Below, one piece after another: positions 15,345 to 21,777 of a stretch of 21,777 bases of DNA. The stretch's first letter is position 1. Every line of letters begins with the position of its first letter. The position numbers and the translations under genes are program-made. Below the pieces are notes generated by a model, which did no database searches, was not told the origin of the DNA, and worked only from the letters and a program-made list of their open reading frames with translations. Source of the stretch: Bacillota bacterium (GTDB taxonomy: Bacteria; Bacillota; Clostridia; Oscillospirales; Ethanoligenentaceae); the NCBI GenBank assembly GCA_023391535.1, contig JAEWAU010000057.1, positions 1 through 21,777 of the forward strand, given 5' to 3'.

Positions 15345-15373
15345 ACTATAGACCAAAAGCCCTAAAATGTCAA
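15345..15373 (-). promoter_or_regulatory. near-consensus sigma-A promoter of the ABC-F leader
   Basis: Minus-strand -35 TTGACA (15368-15373, perfect), 17-bp spacer, -10 TATAGT (15345-15350). It begins 10 bp after the dpaB stop codon. Start of transcription is near 15338. Confidence 0.92.
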
Positions 15374-15382
15374 GCGTAAATT

Positions 15383-16009
15383 TTACATAGCACCCGGTAC
15401 GGTGCCCGGTTCCGACACCGCCGCAAAGCCCTTCGCGCGGGGCGGCAGCAGCAGCGGCTGGAGCTGCCGCCCTTCCAGCGCCGCCTCGAGAGCGGGAAGA
15501 ATGAGGGAGAAATCGGCCACCACGGAAAGGGGCTTGTTCGCGGGGTCGTCCTGCCGGGCGGGCACGAAATAGACGTGCCGGGCGCGCAGCAAACGGCCGA
15601 TGTTTTCGGCGCCGGCGCCCAGCGCGTCGTTGGTGGAAACGGCCAGCACCAGAGGACGGCCGCCGCGCAGGTGCGACTTGGCCGCCATGGTGACGGCGGT
15701 ATCGTTGATGCCGTGCGCAAGCTTGCCCAGCGTGTTGCCGGTGGCGGGCGCGATGAGCATCACGTCGAACATTTTTTGGGGGCCGATCGGCTCGGTTTCC
15801 ACGATGGTGTGCAGGATGTGGTGGCCGCAGGCGGCTTCGATCTGCCCGCGGAAATCCTCCGCACGGCCAAATTTGGTATCCGTTTCGTAGGCGGTTTGCG
15901 ACATCACGGGCAGCACCTCGTACCCCGCGCCGCGCAGCGTGCGCATCTGGGGGATCACGTCCCGGAACGTGCAGAACGAGCCTGTTAGGGCGAATCCGAC
16001 GGTTTTCAT
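15383..16009 (-). CDS. dpaB: dipicolinate synthase subunit B, flavoprotein family (SpoVFB)
   Basis: Second subunit of the enzyme that makes dipicolinic acid in the mother cell for export into the forespore. The 208-residue product has the flavoprotein/decarboxylase-like fold: N-terminal GFALTGSFCTF (5-15), the APATGNTLGKLAHGINDTAV block, and PLVLAVSTNDALG. Length matches the family (about 200). The ATG at 16009 follows GAGGAG by 10 nt. It lies 144 nt after dpaA; that gap contains CATACGTTT preceded by ACC 17 bp upstream, weakly resembling a sigma-K promoter. Confidence 0.95.
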   Translation of the reverse strand: MKTVGFALTGSFCTFRDVIPQMRTLRGAGYEVLPVMSQTAYETDTKFGRAEDFRGQIEAACGHHILHTIVETEPIGPQKMFDVMLIAPATGNTLGKLAHGINDTAVTMAAKSHLRGGRPLVLAVSTNDALGAGAENIGRLLRARHVYFVPARQDDPANKPLSVVADFSLILPALEAALEGRQLQPLLLPPRAKGFAAVSEPGTVPGAM

Positions 16010-16153
16010 GTCAGGCCAGCTCCTCTTGGGTCACAGGTTGGGAAAAAGCGTACCATCCGGAAAAAACGTATGAAACATATAAAATGTACGGTACGAAACA
16101 GACGGTATGGAAAGAAAGCAGGTAAAAATACAAATCGTATACGCCGGGAATGG

Positions 16154-17044
16154 TCAGACACTTTCTTCTTCCGTTATGATGTTGAGCACCGTATCGCGGA
16201 TGATGGTGCCGGCGGTGATGGGGGCAACCTTGCCGGGCAGCGAAAGCGCCCACACGGTTTTGATGCCCATGCGGCCCGCCGTTTCGAAATCCACGCCGCC
16301 GGGCTTGGAGGCGAGGTCGATCACAAGGCAGCCGCGCCGCAGCTTGCCGAGCACGTCTTCGGTGAGCAGCACGGCGGGCACCGTGTTGAACACCACGTCG
16401 AAGCCGCCTGCCACAGCCGGCAGAGCGCCGATCTTCACGGGCGTGTAGCCGAGCGTTTTCATCCAGGCAAGGTCGGCGTATTTGCGCGCGCAGGCCGAAA
16501 CCCGCGCTCCCAGCGCGTGCAGGTCGGCACACAGCGTTTTGGCCACACGGCCGAAGCCGGTTACCAGGCAGTTCGCGTCGTGAATGGTGATGGGCAGCTC
16601 CTCCATGGCGATCTGAATTGCGCCCTCCGCCGTTGGGATGGTGTTGAGCACGGCCAGCTCCTCGCGCTCGTAATAATCCGCCAGGCGCACGCCGTGCGCG
16701 GCGGCCAGCTCCTTCGTGCGTGCGCTGATACGGCCGCCGGCGAACAGCGTGCCGGGCGCGGCGGCTCCGAACAGTTCCTCAAGCGGGATGGACGCGCGCG
16801 CGAACGGCGCGTTGACGTTTGCGCCGTCCACGGAGCAGGGCAGCGGGAGGACGACGCAATCGGCTTTCTGCACGGCTTCGGCGGCGCTGCGCAGCAGCAT
16901 GATATCTTTGGAAACCTCGACGTCGCGGTCGAAGCCGGAGGCGAGCACATGGTATCCGTCCGCGGCGAGCAGCCCGGCCAGATGCACCTGGCGCAGGTCG
17001 CCGCCCACGACGGCAAACGATTTGACGGCGGGTTGTGATGCCAT
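16154..17044 (-). CDS. dpaA: dipicolinate synthase subunit A (SpoVFA)
   Basis: NAD(P)-binding subunit of dipicolinate synthase, acting on the dihydrodipicolinate branch of lysine synthesis during sporulation. The 296-residue product has an N-terminal VVGGDLRQVHLAGLLAADGY block typical of SpoVFA. The Rossmann motif VTGFGRVAKTL (161-171) follows, then FNTVPAVLLTEDVL and the C-terminal VIDLASKPGGVDF. The ATG at 17044 is 9 nt after GGAGG; the in-frame extension upstream crosses a structured region and has no ribosome site. With dpaB downstream it forms the usual two-gene unit. Confidence 0.95.
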   Translation of the reverse strand: MASQPAVKSFAVVGGDLRQVHLAGLLAADGYHVLASGFDRDVEVSKDIMLLRSAAEAVQKADCVVLPLPCSVDGANVNAPFARASIPLEELFGAAAPGTLFAGGRISARTKELAAAHGVRLADYYEREELAVLNTIPTAEGAIQIAMEELPITIHDANCLVTGFGRVAKTLCADLHALGARVSACARKYADLAWMKTLGYTPVKIGALPAVAGGFDVVFNTVPAVLLTEDVLGKLRRGCLVIDLASKPGGVDFETAGRMGIKTVWALSLPGKVAPITAGTIIRDTVLNIITEEESV

Positions 17045-17062
17045 ACGAAAAAACCTCCACAG

Positions 17063-17158
17063 GATGATAGCGGGAGCGCCCCGCGCGGGGGCGTTCCCCT
17101 GCGGGTCGCCCCACGGCGTGTTCCGCCCTCGGCGGCGCGGCTGCACTATCATCGTATG
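17063..17158 (-). promoter_or_regulatory. dpaA upstream region: mother-cell sigma-like -10 and large inverted repeat
   Basis: The minus strand has CATACGAT (17151-17158), one base from the sigma-E -10 consensus CATACAnT and also compatible with sigma-K, with AAC about 17 bp upstream. Overlapping it, 8-bp arms GATGATAG (17063-17070) and CTATCATC (17146-17153) enclose about 75 nt. That interval contains a strong GC hairpin (17072-17098) and a second one (about 17101-17127). If transcription starts right after the -10, the outer arms cannot both be in the RNA. Confidence 0.4.
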
Positions 17159-17192
17159 AAGGCCCGGGCGGTTGCGTTCGGAGCGCGAAAAC

Positions 17193-17234
17193 GGCCCCCG
17201 CCAAAAGAATTTCCCTAGGTTTTGGGGGGGGGCC
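17193..17234 (-). terminator. candidate terminator after the stand-alone cheX
   Basis: On the minus strand a run of C followed by AAAA pairs with TTTTGG-c-GGGGGCC across a 13-nt loop, and GTTTTC follows. The stem is long but the T-run is short. The arm includes nine G in a row on the plus strand. Confidence 0.45.
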
Positions 17235-17328
17235 CCTGCAGTATTTTCGGGAAGAAACGGGAGAAAGAAGCGCTCTTTCCGCCGTTCCCTGCGGCGGGAT
17301 GGGAAACGGCGAGCGAACGGGAATCCGC

Positions 17329-17802
17329 TTACAGCTTCCGTTCTTTTTCGTCGAGAGTCAGCAGCACGCTCAGCGAGATTTCCCCGGCTTTAAATTCCAC
17401 GCGCGTGAAATCCCCGCAGCTTGCCGTGGCCGTGAAGGTGCCGTGTACCAGCGTGGGCGTGGAGATGTCGCACTGAATTTCCCGCAGGGCCAGCTCGCTG
17501 CACGCGTTGGCGGCCAGCATGTTGGTCAGCTCCGAAACCGCGCTCTGCGCCATCTCGTCGAATTCTTCGAGGGGCATTCCGCCCATCATGGTGGAGGCCA
17601 CGCTTTTCGCGTCCTCTTTGCTGAGGGTGTAAAGCACGTTCCCGTGCAGGTCACCGATGACGCCGATGATGACGACGACGCCCGGGGAATCGAACTGTTT
17701 TCCGTAATTCTCCACCTTGCCGACGCTTACGCCGCAAAAACCGAGCTGGGAGAGGACATTGACGGAGGCCGCGGAGAAGGACTCGATGACTTTTCCGTTC
17801 AT
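17329..17802 (-). CDS. cheX: CheX-family chemotaxis phosphatase-like protein
   Basis: Predicted to remove phosphate from a phosphorylated receiver domain. The 157-residue protein is a single CheX/CheC-like domain. It carries the catalytic ExxN motif in SAVSELTNMLAANA (Glu91, Asn94) and the GVVVIIGVIGDLHGNVLYTL strand region of the family. Its start ATG at 17802 overlaps the stop of the upstream response-regulator gene (ATGA), 9 nt after AGGGG; an in-frame ATG two codons earlier is too close to that site. No flagellar or other chemotaxis gene is in the window, so its partner is most simply the neighbouring receiver. Confidence 0.85.
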   Translation of the reverse strand: MNGKVIESFSAASVNVLSQLGFCGVSVGKVENYGKQFDSPGVVVIIGVIGDLHGNVLYTLSKEDAKSVASTMMGGMPLEEFDEMAQSAVSELTNMLAANACSELALREIQCDISTPTLVHGTFTATASCGDFTRVEFKAGEISLSVLLTLDEKERKL

Positions 17803-18665
17803 TCGCATTCGCCCCTGTTGAACCCTACGCTCATATACAGTTCGCCGAACGGGGAATCCGCTTTGACGGAACTGACGGTATCCAGATCGGATTTGGAAAT
17901 CACGACGGATTCGCCGTGGATGATCGTGGGCGGCGCGACGCGCAGCCCGAGCAGCTTGTTGCTCTTGTTCATGAGAGAGCAGGCGATGCCCGCCACGATG
18001 TTGGAGAATTCGCCCATCACGCTCAAAAAATCCTCGTTTTTCAGGGACGCGGGCTCCTTGTGAAGCAGCCGGGCCGTGAACTCGGAGGCCTCCTCCGGCG
18101 CCATGTCGAGAATCATGCGGCCGCCGTATTTGCCGATGATGCCCATCACGATGGAAAAGCCCTGCGAGGTGCGCTCCACGTTTCCCCTCACTTCGTCGCG
18201 GAACGTGGGCGCAAATTTAAACATGCGGTTGAAGGTATCGTTCAGAGCTTCCTGAAACACGGTGAAGTAGAGCTTATCGAGCTCGGAGAACAGCTCCTCG
18301 TCCGCCATCACGCGGTTGATGATGAGGGTAAGCTCCTCAGCGTCCACGGGTTTCTGGATATACCCCGAAACCTTCGCCTTTTTGGCGTTGTGAACGATCT
18401 CCTCGTCCATCATGGAGCTGACGACGATCACCTTGATGTTGGGGTCGACGACGTGGATCGCCTTGGTGACGGTGAGGCCGTCGGTCCCCGGCATGGTCAT
18501 ATCCATCGTGACGACGTCGGGCTTCTGCTGCGAAACCATCTCCACCGCTTCCTCCAGCGTGCCGGCGCTTCCCACCACGTTGAAGCCGCTTTCAGTCAGG
18601 ATATTGGAGAGCATGATGACGGAAAAGGGGGAATCGTCCACCACGGCTACTTTGATGTCCTTCAT
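17799..18665 (-). CDS. response regulator with receiver domain fused to a CheX-type phosphatase domain
   Basis: 288 residues in two parts. The receiver domain (1-120) has the acidic pair Asp10-Asp11, phospho-acceptor Asp55 in VVTMDMTMPGTDG, Ser83-Ser84, and the conserved Lys105 in YIQKP. The second part (about 128-288) is a CheX/CheC-like domain with an intact ExxN pair in SVMGEFSNIVAG (Glu219, Asn222). There is no DNA-binding domain, so output is likely through protein contact or through control of phosphorylation lifetime. The ATG at 18665 is chosen because MKDIKVAVVDD is the normal receiver start; the ribosome site (GGGATG) is weak, and an in-frame ATG further upstream is unlikely. It is coupled to the stand-alone CheX downstream, and has its own promoter. 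Confidence 0.9.
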   Translation of the reverse strand: MKDIKVAVVDDSPFSVIMLSNILTESGFNVVGSAGTLEEAVEMVSQQKPDVVTMDMTMPGTDGLTVTKAIHVVDPNIKVIVVSSMMDEEIVHNAKKAKVSGYIQKPVDAEELTLIINRVMADEELFSELDKLYFTVFQEALNDTFNRMFKFAPTFRDEVRGNVERTSQGFSIVMGIIGKYGGRMILDMAPEEASEFTARLLHKEPASLKNEDFLSVMGEFSNIVAGIACSLMNKSNKLLGLRVAPPTIIHGESVVISKSDLDTVSSVKADSPFGELYMSVGFNRGECE

Positions 18666-18793
18666 ATCATCCCAGCTTTGCTCAGATTCGGTGAAGCGTG
18701 CGGCCGCAGCCGCCGTTTTCGGGCGCTTTCGACATAATTCCCTGCCGTGCGGCATCCTGCTGCACCGTTCACCGGAAAACAGATATTGAAAGC

Positions 18794-18822
18794 AGTATAT
18801 CGCATTTACCGGTAAAGTGCAA
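18794..18822 (-). promoter_or_regulatory. sigma-A promoter of the response-regulator/CheX unit, with palindrome in the spacer
   Basis: Minus-strand -35 TTGCAC (18817-18822), 17-bp spacer, -10 TATACT (18794-18799). The spacer contains the perfect 12-bp palindrome TTTACCGGTAAA (18805-18816), a possible operator. The leader is about 120 nt. Confidence 0.8.
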
Positions 18823-18848
18823 TTATTTTGGAAATCGCCTCCGGAAAG

Positions 18849-18878
18849 AAAAAGGGAAGCGCCGGGCAATTGCGCGGC
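18849..18878 (-). terminator. weak candidate terminator after cca
   Basis: A short GC stem (GCCG...CGGC) is followed on the minus strand by GCTTCCCTTTTTC. The stem is only 4-5 bp, so this is tentative. The response-regulator promoter lies directly beside it. Confidence 0.3.
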
Positions 18879-18910
18879 AAAGAACTTCCGCCGAAATGGG
18901 AAAGCGGGCC

Positions 18911-20281
18911 CTACGGCAGGCCTGCCAGGCGGCGCGCCGCATCGAGCAGGGGTGCGCGGCGGTTTTCGAGCGCGCCGTCGAGCACCATGCCGTAAAGCCG
19001 GCGCAGCAGCGCGCCCATCCGCGGCCCCTGCGGCACGCCCAGGGCGAGCAGGTCGCGCCCGTTCACGGCGAGGTCGCGCAGGCTCAGCGGGGAGCGCGCC
19101 CGGAGCGCCGCGTCCAGGGCGGCCTCCGCCTGCGCGAGGGAGCAGAGCCGATCGGGGGCGAGCGCGGGGTTTTGCGCGAGAAGATCGGCGCGCCGCATGG
19201 CCAGCAGGCGCCGCGCGTCCTCCGGCCCGAGCCGGGCCAGCAGGCGCCGCGCGCAGGAGGGCGCGGGTGTGAGCGGGTCGTCGTGGTGCCGGATGAGCGC
19301 GCTCACGCGGGCGATTTCGGTATTCGGGCGCTTCAGCCGGCGCAGCGCCTCCTGCGCCGTTTCGGCGCTGCTCGCGGCGTGGCCGGTAAAATGCCCCTCG
19401 CCGAGGGCATCCTGCGAAAAACACTGCGGCTTGGCGGCGTCGTGCAGCAGCAGGGCGGTGCGCAGCAGCAGGTCGTTTTCCGGCGCGGCCTCCACGGCGG
19501 CGAGGGAATGCTCGTACACGTCGTAGATATGAAAGCGCGAATGCTGCGAAAAGCCCATCGAGGGGCCGAGCTCCGGCAGCACGGCGGCGATCACGTCGGA
19601 AAATTCCAGAAACGCCGGGCGCACATACGCGCCCGCGAGCGCGCGCCGCAGTTCCTGCGCCACGCGCTCCGCCGAAACGCGGCAGAGCAGCTCCAGGCAG
19701 CCGTGCATGGCGCGTGCCGTGCGTTCCTCGGCCGAAAAGCCCAGCGTGGCCGCGAAACGCACGCCGCGCAGGATGCGCAGGGCGTCCTCGTGGAAGCGCG
19801 TTTCCGGGTCGCCCACGCAGCGCAGGGTGCGGGCGCGCGCGTCCGCGCACCCGCCAAACGGGTCGATAAGCGTTTCTCCCGTGGCGGCGCACGCGTTGAT
19901 GGTGAAATCTCTCCGCGCGAGGTCCTCGCGGATGCTGGGCGTAAAAGAGACGCGGTCCGGGCGGCGCCCGTCGGAATAGGCGCCGTCCACGCGGAAGGTG
20001 GTGATCTCCACCGGGGTTTCGCCAAACAGCACGGTCACGGTGCCGTGCGCAAGCCCCGCGTGTACCTGGCGGAACTCCGCGAACAGGCGGGCCGTTTCCG
20101 CGGGCGGCGCGGAGGCGGCGATATCCCAGTCGTGCGGGGGCAGCCCAAGCAGCGCGTCGCGCACGCACCCGCCCACCGCGTAGGCTTCGAAGCCGGCCTG
20201 CCTCAGCCGCCGCAGCGCCGAAGCGACCTCCGGCGGCATTTCCAGCAAAAACGGCCCGGCGCCCGGCTCCACGGAAGGCAT
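18911..20281 (-). CDS. cca: CCA-adding tRNA nucleotidyltransferase with HD domain
   Basis: Adds or repairs the 3' CCA of tRNAs. The 456-residue product has the class II nucleotidyltransferase head with VGGCVRDALLG (36-46), HDWDIA (50-55), the RRDFTINA block (123-130), DPFGG (140-144) and EDALRILRGVRFAA (165-178). A helical neck follows, then an HD-type domain with LLLHDAAKP (His280-Asp281). This layout matches the HD-containing CCA enzymes of Clostridia. The ATG at 20281 is 7 nt after GGAG, and 4 nt separate it from the stop of the glycosyltransferase gene, so the two are coupled. The HD domain suggests extra phosphohydrolase activity, which is inference. Confidence 0.95.
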   Translation of the reverse strand: MPSVEPGAGPFLLEMPPEVASALRRLRQAGFEAYAVGGCVRDALLGLPPHDWDIAASAPPAETARLFAEFRQVHAGLAHGTVTVLFGETPVEITTFRVDGAYSDGRRPDRVSFTPSIREDLARRDFTINACAATGETLIDPFGGCADARARTLRCVGDPETRFHEDALRILRGVRFAATLGFSAEERTARAMHGCLELLCRVSAERVAQELRRALAGAYVRPAFLEFSDVIAAVLPELGPSMGFSQHSRFHIYDVYEHSLAAVEAAPENDLLLRTALLLHDAAKPQCFSQDALGEGHFTGHAASSAETAQEALRRLKRPNTEIARVSALIRHHDDPLTPAPSCARRLLARLGPEDARRLLAMRRADLLAQNPALAPDRLCSLAQAEAALDAALRARSPLSLRDLAVNGRDLLALGVPQGPRMGALLRRLYGMVLDGALENRRAPLLDAARRLAGLP

Positions 20282-20285
20282 GGCC

Positions 20286-21410
20286 TTACTCCTTCCGGCC
20301 CGGCAGGCCCATGATGAAGTCGCACAGCGTTTCGGTGGCGTGCGGCTTTGAGAGGAGCCGGATATTCTCGATCATGCTCTGCAGCCGCTGCGGGTACAAA
20401 AACAGCTGGTAGAGCGCCTCGTCCACAGGAAAGGTCTTGGTGGTATTGATGGCCATCCCGTTATTGAGCAGAAATTCCACGTTGCGCTCCTCCTGCCCGG
20501 GAATGGGGTTTGCCATCACCACGGGCAGGTTCTTGGCCAGCGCCTCGCTGGTGGTGAGCCCGCCCGGCTTGGTGACGATGCAGTCGGCGGCGTCCATCAT
20601 CAGGTCCACGTTATTGACGAAGCCGAACTTGTAAACGGGCCGGTGCGTGCGCATCCGCTCGATTTTGCGCAGCGCGCGCTCGTTGTTGCCGCACACCGCC
20701 AGCACCTGAAAATCCGTTTCCAGCGAGTCGATGGTGGCGAGCGTGTGCGCCAGGTTGCCGTACCCCATGCTGCCGCTCATGAGCAGCACCGTCTTGCGGT
20801 CCTCGTCGATGCCCAAGCTCCGCCGCGCCTCGGCTTTCGGGATGCTGCGGCTGAACTTGGGGTTCACGGGGATGCCGAAGGGCAGAATCTGTTCGCGCGC
20901 GATGCCGCGCTTTACGGCCTGGAGCGTGAGCAGCTCGCTGGCCGTAACGATGTACTCGATGTGTGTCACATCCTGCCAGAACGGATGAATGGTGAAATCC
21001 GTGACGATGCCGATGACGGGCGCGTGAATCCACCCGCGCGTTTTCATGACGTTCACCACCTGCGCCGCGAAAATGTGCGAGCACACGATGACGTCGGGCC
21101 GGAACTCCTCTTCGATCAGCCTTTTCAGCTTGACGGAGAGGATGGAGTTGGCCACGCCCGTGAGCGAATGGAGCGAGTCGTGCTGCCGCTTTTTCTCGGC
21201 CGCCCGGTAGACGCGCCCGTAGGCGTCCGGCGTGATGGCGGTCGCCATGAGGTAGCCGCGCGAGATGGTTTCATATAAAACCGGATTCAGATAAGCATAC
21301 GTATCCACCACGCGGCATTCCACGCCGCGCGCGGTGAGCAGGTCGTTCACCGCCTTCGCGGTGGAAAGGTGCCCCTGGCCTGCGGTGATGGAAAGAAACA
21401 GAACCTTCAC
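20286..21410 (-). CDS. GT28-type processive diacylglycerol glycosyltransferase (MGDG synthase/UgtP family)
   Basis: Membrane-associated glycosyltransferase that would move a sugar from a UDP-sugar to diacylglycerol, giving glycolipids used as membrane lipids or teichoic-acid anchors. The 374-residue product has the N-terminal acceptor-domain block MKVLFLSITAGQGHLSTAKA (1-20). Its C-terminal donor-binding block includes KPGGLTTSEALAKNLPVVM followed by GQEERN, as in MGDG synthase and UgtP. The start is the GTG at 21410, 7 nt after GGAGG; a GTG two codons earlier lies too close to that site. It is co-transcribed with cca. MurG is the nearest related family, but the GQGHLSTAKA start and the GQEERN block favour the diacylglycerol enzymes. 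Confidence 0.9.
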   Translation of the reverse strand: MKVLFLSITAGQGHLSTAKAVNDLLTARGVECRVVDTYAYLNPVLYETISRGYLMATAITPDAYGRVYRAAEKKRQHDSLHSLTGVANSILSVKLKRLIEEEFRPDVIVCSHIFAAQVVNVMKTRGWIHAPVIGIVTDFTIHPFWQDVTHIEYIVTASELLTLQAVKRGIAREQILPFGIPVNPKFSRSIPKAEARRSLGIDEDRKTVLLMSGSMGYGNLAHTLATIDSLETDFQVLAVCGNNERALRKIERMRTHRPVYKFGFVNNVDLMMDAADCIVTKPGGLTTSEALAKNLPVVMANPIPGQEERNVEFLLNNGMAINTTKTFPVDEALYQLFLYPQRLQSMIENIRLLSKPHATETLCDFIMGLPGRKE

Positions 21411-21696
21411 AACCACACCTCCGTGCCGTCTTTCTACGAAAATCCGTTTTCAACGAGGAGCATACGAATCCCCTTCGGGGATCGTGAGCAAAAAAATCCG
21501 CACAAAACCGTATCGCAAGGTATTGCCCGATTTTTTACGCCCTCGATCGAAGAGCCGTATAAAACCCGCCTTTTTCAGAACCTCGTATCCTGTTCCGGGG
21601 AAATGCGCTCCCATATTCCGGTTTCCGCAAATAAAGCGGCGTTCCCCGTTCCATTTGCCGGAAACAGCCGAAAGATGCGGAAAGACGATTGCTTTT
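21411..21696 (-). other. long leader of the glycosyltransferase-cca unit
   Basis: About 280 nt of untranslated leader. It contains a perfect small hairpin (ATCCCC-gaa-GGGGAT, 21468-21482) and two T-runs (21489-21495 and 21531-21536), but no hairpin directly before a T-run that would make a clear attenuator. Confidence 0.4.
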
Positions 21697-21724
21697 AGTA
21701 TATCAGATTTCCGAAAATATACAA
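21697..21724 (-). promoter_or_regulatory. sigma-A promoter of the glycosyltransferase-cca unit
   Basis: Minus-strand -35 TTGTAT (21719-21724), 16-bp spacer, -10 TATACT (21697-21702). Transcription would begin near 21690. Confidence 0.7.
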
Positions 21725-21777
21725 GAAACCGCGCCGGGAGCCGCGAAATGGGGGTGCTGCAAAATGAATCGTAATTC

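Noticed and set aside
18666..20168. In-frame extension of the response-regulator gene over cca to give a 789-residue protein
   Set aside because: The extension is an Arg/Ala-rich out-of-frame reading of cca; the receiver begins normally at 18665 and a strong promoter lies in between.
21450..21614. 54-codon frame in the leader of the glycosyltransferase gene
   Set aside because: It has an ATG but no convincing ribosome site and no recognisable motif; it is probably chance in an untranslated leader.
1..21777. Mobile elements, CRISPR repeats, tRNA or rRNA genes
   Set aside because: I saw no transposase or integrase motif, no regularly spaced repeats, and no tRNA- or rRNA-like conserved stretches anywhere on either strand.

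Overview
The window looks like a chromosomal piece of a high-GC, endospore-forming Clostridia, probably from the Oscillospirales/Ruminococcaceae side. This is an inference from three things: an alpha/beta small acid-soluble spore protein, the two dipicolinate synthase subunits, and consistently GC-rich codon use with Firmicutes-type Shine-Dalgarno sites and sigma-A promoters. I found 17 protein genes. Only two (the spore protein and a CBS-domain protein) are on the plus strand. I saw no insertion sequence, phage gene, CRISPR array, tRNA or rRNA.

Region 1 (1-11300) is a maltodextrin/starch utilisation locus read entirely on the minus strand. In transcription order it holds a MalR-type LacI-family repressor, a maltodextrin-binding lipoprotein (malE), two permeases (malF, malG), a lipid-anchored GH13 alpha-amylase, a cytoplasmic maltosyltransferase-like GH13 enzyme, and a short-type alpha-glucan phosphorylase. 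The surface amylase would cut starch, MalEFG would import the dextrins, and the two cytoplasmic enzymes would reshuffle and phosphorolyse them. No transporter ATPase is encoded here. Four near-identical 14-bp operators (TGCAANCGNTTGCA type) sit at the repressor promoter and upstream of malE. The repressor has no normal start codon where its helix-turn-helix should begin: an ATC stands in the Met position behind a good Shine-Dalgarno sequence.

Region 2 (11300-15380) holds small, unrelated transcription units: the spore protein, a flavodoxin-like protein, a two-CBS-domain protein and an ABC-F ATPase. The ABC-F gene is preceded by a 450-nt leader with a near-consensus promoter, a long irregular RNA helix and a textbook terminator about 175 nt before the start codon. 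Part of the long helix competes with the terminator stem. This is either a regulated attenuator of the kind that controls ribosome-protection ABC-F genes, or a separate small RNA gene.

Region 3 (15380-21777) holds dpaA-dpaB (spore dipicolinate synthesis), a coupled pair made of a response regulator fused to a CheX-type phosphatase domain plus a stand-alone CheX, and a coupled pair made of a GT28-type diacylglycerol glycosyltransferase and the CCA-adding enzyme. Several sigma-A promoters share an unusually uniform architecture (TTGCAN, 17 bp, TATACT).

All calls come from reading the sequence and recalling family motifs. No search or folding program was run.
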